Positions 5,602 to 8,027 of a stretch of DNA of 8,027 nt are shown here, piece after piece. The DNA is taken from the NCBI GenBank assembly GCA_903928275.1, contig CAIYQJ010000020.1, forward strand, positions 1 to 8,027, written 5' to 3'. The stretch comes from an uncultured Chloroflexota bacterium (lineage in GTDB: Bacteria; Chloroflexota; Limnocylindria; Limnocylindrales; CSP1-4). A model generated the notes under the pieces. That model was not told the DNA's origin, did not search any database, and worked only from the letters and a program-made list of their open reading frames with translations. Within the stretch, counting starts at the first letter, position 1. Each line of letters opens with the position of its first letter. The position numbers were made by a program, and so were the translations under genes.

Positions 5602-6432
5602 GTGAGAGTCTCGGACCTTGCTCGTCAGGCCGGCGTCGCGCCGTCGGCCGTCCGGTTCTACGAGGAGACCGGCGTGCTGCCGACGGCGGTCCGGCTCCCC
5701 AACGGGTATCGCGCCTACGGCCCGGACGACCTCTCGCGCCTGCGGTTCGTCGTCGCGCTGCGTCGCCTCGGCCTCGGGCCGGAGGAAGCGGGCCGACTCG
5801 CGAAGCTCTACCTGGAACAGGGCGACGTTGACGCCGACCTGCGGCCGCTCATCGCGGAGCAGCGCGCCGCGATCGAACGTCGACGCGCCGAGCTCGACCG
5901 CCTCGAAGCCGAGCTCGTCGATCTCGACGACACGGTCCGGGCAGCGGGCCGCGCACGGAACACGATGGAGGAACGACCTATGTCCAGCGGACCGATCCGC
6001 GTCCTGTTCGTCTGCACCGGCAACTCGGCGCGGAGCCAGATCGCGGAGGCCCTGCTCGGGCGCATCGGCGGCGCGGACTTCGAGGCCCGTTCGGCGGGCA
6101 CCGAGCCGGCCGGCGTCAACCCGTACACCGTGCGCGTCCTCGCCGGATCGGGCATCGACTGGTCGCGGGCGCGGTCCAAGTCGGTCACCGAGTTCCTCGG
6201 CGAGCCGTGGGACTACGTGATCACCGTCTGCGACAGGGCGCGCCAGGCGTGCCCTGTCTTCCTCGGCGACCACGACAGCCTGCATTGGGGCCTGGATGAC
6301 CCGGCCGCGGTCGAAGGGACCGACGAGGTGAGGCTCGCCGCGTTCCAGCGGACGGAGATCGAGCTCGTCAACCGGATCCGGCCGTTCGTCGAGCTCGCTC
6401 GCCGGGCGCGAGGAGCCGGCACGCGCGCCTAG
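5602..6432 (+). CDS. arsC: MerR-family regulator fused to thioredoxin-type arsenate reductase (ArsC)
   Basis: One uninterrupted 276-codon frame joins two proteins. Residues 1-70 are a MerR winged helix (VRVSDLARQAGVAPSAVRFY, then NGYRAY at about 41-46), and residues about 75-118 are the dimerisation coiled coil. This part has no cysteine, so the usual metal-binding loop of MerR metal sensors is absent. From residue 127 follows a 150-residue low-molecular-weight-phosphatase-fold ArsC: P-loop CTGNSARS with Cys138 in a CX5R motif, resolving-type cysteines Cys210 and Cys217 in CDRARQACPVF, and an Asp-Asp-Pro loop near residue 233. The three cysteines match the thioredoxin-coupled ArsC of the S. 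aureus pI258 type, which reduces arsenate to arsenite. The GTG start at 5602 is preferred over the upstream TTG at 5581 because 5581 lies inside the promoter. The fusion suggests a regulator that senses through, or is coupled to, its enzyme domain. Its stop overlaps that of arsR. Confidence 0.88.
   Translation: MRVSDLARQAGVAPSAVRFYEETGVLPTAVRLPNGYRAYGPDDLSRLRFVVALRRLGLGPEEAGRLAKLYLEQGDVDADLRPLIAEQRAAIERRRAELDRLEAELVDLDDTVRAAGRARNTMEERPMSSGPIRVLFVCTGNSARSQIAEALLGRIGGADFEARSAGTEPAGVNPYTVRVLAGSGIDWSRARSKSVTEFLGEPWDYVITVCDRARQACPVFLGDHDSLHWGLDDPAAVEGTDEVRLAAFQRTEIELVNRIRPFVELARRARGAGTRA
5967..5982 (+). promoter_or_regulatory. Internal ribosome-binding site and ATG for a free ArsC
   Basis: GGAGGAA at 5967-5973 is followed by six bases and ATG at 5980-5982, an ideal Shine-Dalgarno and spacing, in frame inside the MerR-ArsC gene. 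The ATG begins MSSGPIRVLFVCTGNSARS, the natural N-terminus of a stand-alone ArsC (150 residues, 5980-6432). The locus therefore probably makes both the fusion and free ArsC. Alternatively this is the relic of two genes whose stop codon was lost. Confidence 0.7.
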
Positions 6433-6809
6433 CGAGCGCGACCGCTTGCCCCGGTGTGCTCGCGTGGCTCGGCCACGATGGCGACGAGCGGGGCCGGACC
6501 GCCGCTGAGCGATCCCGCGGTCATGCCGTCGCCCGCGCGGAGATCGCCCGAGATGCGTGCGAGCCGCTCGAGGGCATCGGGTCGGATCGTGTACCAGATC
6601 CAGGTCCCCCGCCGCTCGCCGTCCACCCAGCCTGCCTCCCGCAGCACCTTGAGGTGATGGGAGACCGTGGGCTGGGTCACGTCGCAGCACGCGGTGAAGT
6701 CGCACGCACACACGGGTCCCTCGGCGCTGAGCTGCCGGAGGATCGCGAGGCGCGTGGGATCCGCCAGTGCCTGAAGCAGCCGAACGTCGGGCTCGATGGG
6801 CTTCTTCAT
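6429..6809 (-). CDS. arsR: ArsR/SmtB-family arsenite-responsive repressor
   Basis: A 126-residue winged-helix repressor that would release its operator when arsenite or antimonite binds. Motifs: LLQALADPTRLAILRQL at 11-27, the sensor stretch CACDFTACCDVTQPTVSHHL at 34-53 with the recognition helix, and the wing ERRGTWIWYTI at 65-75. Cys34 and Cys36 form the CxC of the classical ArsR metal site in the DNA-binding helix region; Cys41 and Cys42 are extra thiols. The last 30 residues are a Gly/Ala-rich extension. The ATG at 6809 is preferred because a TATGCT box ends six bases before it. The ATG at 6848 would put 13 odd residues and the operator inside the coding region. It is divergent from arsM with 107 bp between starts, so it probably represses both genes. 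It converges on MerR-ArsC with a shared CTAG. Confidence 0.92.
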   Translation of the reverse strand: MKKPIEPDVRLLQALADPTRLAILRQLSAEGPVCACDFTACCDVTQPTVSHHLKVLREAGWVDGERRGTWIWYTIRPDALERLARISGDLRAGDGMTAGSLSGGPAPLVAIVAEPREHTGASGRAR

Positions 6810-6815
6810 GGGCGC

Positions 6816-6821
6816 AGCATA
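6816..6821 (-). promoter_or_regulatory. -10 box for arsR, probably leaderless
   Basis: On the minus strand TATGCT ends six bases before the ATG at 6809, and there is no Shine-Dalgarno sequence. It overlaps the left arm of the inverted repeat (6819-6827), so repressor binding would block it. A recognisable -35 hexamer is not seen. Confidence 0.45.
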
Positions 6822-6854
6822 TCGATGTCCGTGCGTATTGACACTCATCGATAT
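6819..6854. promoter_or_regulatory. Probable ArsR operator: perfect 9-bp inverted repeat
   Basis: ATATCGATG at 6819-6827 and CATCGATAT at 6846-6854 are exact reverse complements, with centres 27 bp apart. Each arm also contains the self-palindrome ATCGAT. The left arm overlaps the arsR -10 box, and the right arm lies inside the -35/-10 spacer of the arsM promoter. This suggests one repressor dimer per promoter, or two dimers cooperating. AT-rich repeats stand out sharply against the surrounding GC-rich DNA. Confidence 0.8.
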
Positions 6855-6866
6855 AGGCCCTACTGT
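6838..6866 (+). promoter_or_regulatory. Sigma-70-type promoter for arsM
   Basis: A consensus -35 box TTGACA at 6838-6843 and TACTGT at 6861-6866 are separated by exactly 17 bp. Transcription would begin near 6873, leaving a leader of about 44 bases before the arsM ATG. The spacer holds the right arm of the inverted repeat, the standard place for a repressor to occlude polymerase. Confidence 0.75.
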
Positions 6867-6916
6867 CGGACCGGCACTGACGTGCGGGCCAGGACGACCG
6901 AGACCATCACGGGGAC

Positions 6917-7795
6917 ATGACGATGACGGACGACCTCCACGCGCGGATGCGCGACCACTACGGCGACAGCGCGCGCAAGATGCTCGCTGCGCTGGCCGAG
7001 CGCGACACGGCAACAGCCGGCGACGGGCGCGTCGCGACGACCAGGCTGCTCCCGCTGCTCGACGCGGAGGCGGTCGGGTGCTGTTCCGACGGGGCCGGGG
7101 CGACCGCGTCCCCCGGCGCGACCGGTGCCGGCGAGTCCTGCTGCGCGGCCGAGCCGATCGTCTTCGGACCGGACCTCTACGGATCGCTCGAGCGCGCGGA
7201 CCTGCCCGACGCGGCCGTCCTCGCGAGCCTCGGGTGCGGGAATCCCACCGCCGTCGCGGAGCTGCACCCCGGCGAGACCGTGCTGGACCTGGGGTCCGGC
7301 GGTGGGATCGACGTCCTGCTGTCGGCACGTCGCGTGGGCCCGACCGGCCACGCCATCGGCCTGGACATGACGGACGACATGCTCGCGCTGGCTCGACGCA
7401 ATGCCGCGGACGCCGGCGCCGCCAACGTCGAGTTCGTCAAGGGGACGATCGAGGCGATGCCGCTCGACACGGCGTCGGTGGACGTCGTCATCAGCAACTG
7501 CGTGATCAACCTCGCCGCGGACAAGCCGGCGGTGTTCCGGGAGATCGCGCGCGTGCTCCGGCCGGGCGGCCGGATGGCGGTGAGCGATGTCGTCGCCGAG
7601 GACGCGCTCAGCGAGGACGAGCGGCGGGAGCGCGGCAGCTGGGCCGCCTGCTACGCGGGTGCTCTGTCCTTCGGCGAATACGCCGCGGGCCTCGAGGCGG
7701 TGGGCCTCGTCGACGTGGAGATCGTGCCCACGCACGGAGTCGCGGACCGGATGTACGCCGCGATCGTCCGGGCGCGAAAGCCCATCGCCGCCTGA
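6917..7795 (+). CDS. arsM: Arsenite S-adenosylmethionine methyltransferase ArsM
   Basis: A 292-residue cytoplasmic enzyme that transfers methyl groups from SAM to As(III), giving methylarsenicals that can leave as volatile or less retained species. The SAM-binding motif I VLDLGSGGGID is at 122-132 and the acidic strand-2 end GLDMTDDML at 148-156. The ArsM wording SLGCGNPTAVAELHPGE at 104-120 and SNCVINLAADKP at 193-204 is characteristic. Cys107, Cys195 and Cys245 (AACYAGAL) fit the arsenite-binding thiols; the 50-residue gap between the last two equals that of Cys174/Cys224 in the algal enzyme CmArsM. Two further Cys-Cys pairs (55-56, 75-76) lie in the N-terminal part. ATG at 6917 follows a weak GGGG site; ATG at 6923 is possible. 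It is divergent from arsR and controlled by the shared operator. Confidence 0.96.
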   Translation: MTMTDDLHARMRDHYGDSARKMLAALAERDTATAGDGRVATTRLLPLLDAEAVGCCSDGAGATASPGATGAGESCCAAEPIVFGPDLYGSLERADLPDAAVLASLGCGNPTAVAELHPGETVLDLGSGGGIDVLLSARRVGPTGHAIGLDMTDDMLALARRNAADAGAANVEFVKGTIEAMPLDTASVDVVISNCVINLAADKPAVFREIARVLRPGGRMAVSDVVAEDALSEDERRERGSWAACYAGALSFGEYAAGLEAVGLVDVEIVPTHGVADRMYAAIVRARKPIAA

Positions 7796-7817
7796 GGCGC
7801 CGCCCCGCCCGACCCCG

Positions 7818-8027
7818 TCAGGTCGCCGGAGCCGGCGTCGTCGGAACGCCCGGCGGCGACGCGTCGGTCGCCGGGTCGATGGACGCCACCGCGGGCCCGG
7901 ACGCCACCACGGGCTCGCCGCCGTTCGACGCACCCGCATCGCCGGGCTCGTCGCCGAGGACGAAGAGGGCGGTCCGCCAGACGGCGACGAAGACGCCGAT
8001 GAGCGGGACGACGATGAACATCCCGAA
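7818..8027 (-). CDS. C-terminal end of a membrane protein (5' end outside window)
   Basis: The minus-strand frame is open from the window edge to TGA at 7818-7820 (67-69 codons). It begins with a hydrophobic stretch (FGMFIVVPLIGVFVAVWRTALFVLG) and ends in a hydrophilic Ala/Pro/Gly/Asp-rich tail of about 43 residues. The ATG at 8021 could be a real start of a small protein, but the frame continues to the edge (Phe-Gly before Met) and no ribosome-binding site can be judged. The GMFIVVPLIGVFVAVWRT wording recalls the last helix of AI-2E/PerM-family transporters, a weak guess. It converges on arsM with only 22 bp between the stops. It does not look like the end of an arsenite pump I know. Confidence 0.55.
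   Translation of the reverse strand, partial: FGMFIVVPLIGVFVAVWRTALFVLGDEPGDAGASNGGEPVVASGPAVASIDPATDASPPGVPTTPAPAT

Noticed and set aside
5419..6711. 430-codon minus-strand frame
   Set aside because: It is a shadow of the MerR-ArsC gene and of arsR in another frame; the composition is Arg/Asp/Gly-rich without motifs.
6810..6848. Alternative arsR start at 6848 adding 13 residues
   Set aside because: It would place both operator arms and the arsR -10 box within or at the edge of coding sequence. The added residues do not resemble ArsR N-termini.
7825..7838. Hairpin CGCCGG-AG-CCGGCG as arsM terminator
   Set aside because: It lies within the neighbouring coding frame, lacks a T-run, and such palindromes are common in Pro/Ala-coding GC-rich DNA.
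6860..7939. 359-codon minus-strand frame
   Set aside because: It is antisense to arsM, which has full motif support.

Overview
This is a high-GC bacterial window (well over 65% G+C by eye) with tightly packed genes, frequent GTG starts, start/stop overlaps and several apparently leaderless transcripts. The gene content (a split MacAB/YknXYZ-type exporter with Gly-rich tails, a DUF1638 protein, ArsM-type arsenic methylation) would fit a Chloroflexota (Limnocylindria-like) or actinobacterial genome. The phylum cannot be fixed from the sequence alone.

Left half (1-4479, all minus strand): one operon read from right to left. It encodes a membrane-fusion/adaptor protein with an unusually long Ala/Gln-rich coiled coil (2557-4479), an ABC ATPase (1853-2560), a MacB/FtsX-type permease (648-1856) and a single-span protein with a DUF5666-like beta domain and a Gly-rich repeat tail that runs off the left edge (1-595). 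Both internal junctions of the transporter are GTGA overlaps (stop TGA inside start GTG-A), so the three subunits are probably translationally coupled. A direct repeat with 11-bp period upstream (about 4570-4589) is a candidate response-regulator site.

Middle (4625-5601): a minus-strand DUF1638-family protein of unknown function, preceded by three 17-bp tandem repeats, then a textbook MerR-type promoter with a 19-bp spacer.

Right half (5602-7795): a compact arsenic-response locus. A MerR DNA-binding domain is fused in frame to a thioredoxin-type arsenate reductase (ArsC). The fusion also carries a strong internal ribosome-binding site exactly at the start of the ArsC part, so a free ArsC is probably made as well. 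It converges on arsR, the two stop codons sharing one CTAG. arsR is divergent from arsM (arsenite S-adenosylmethionine methyltransferase). The arsR-arsM intergenic region has a perfect 9-bp inverted repeat, one arm over each promoter. The working model is: arsenate is reduced by ArsC, arsenite is sensed by ArsR, and arsenite is methylated by ArsM. No arsenite efflux pump is visible in the window.

Right edge (7818-8027): the C-terminal end of a minus-strand membrane protein that continues outside the window.
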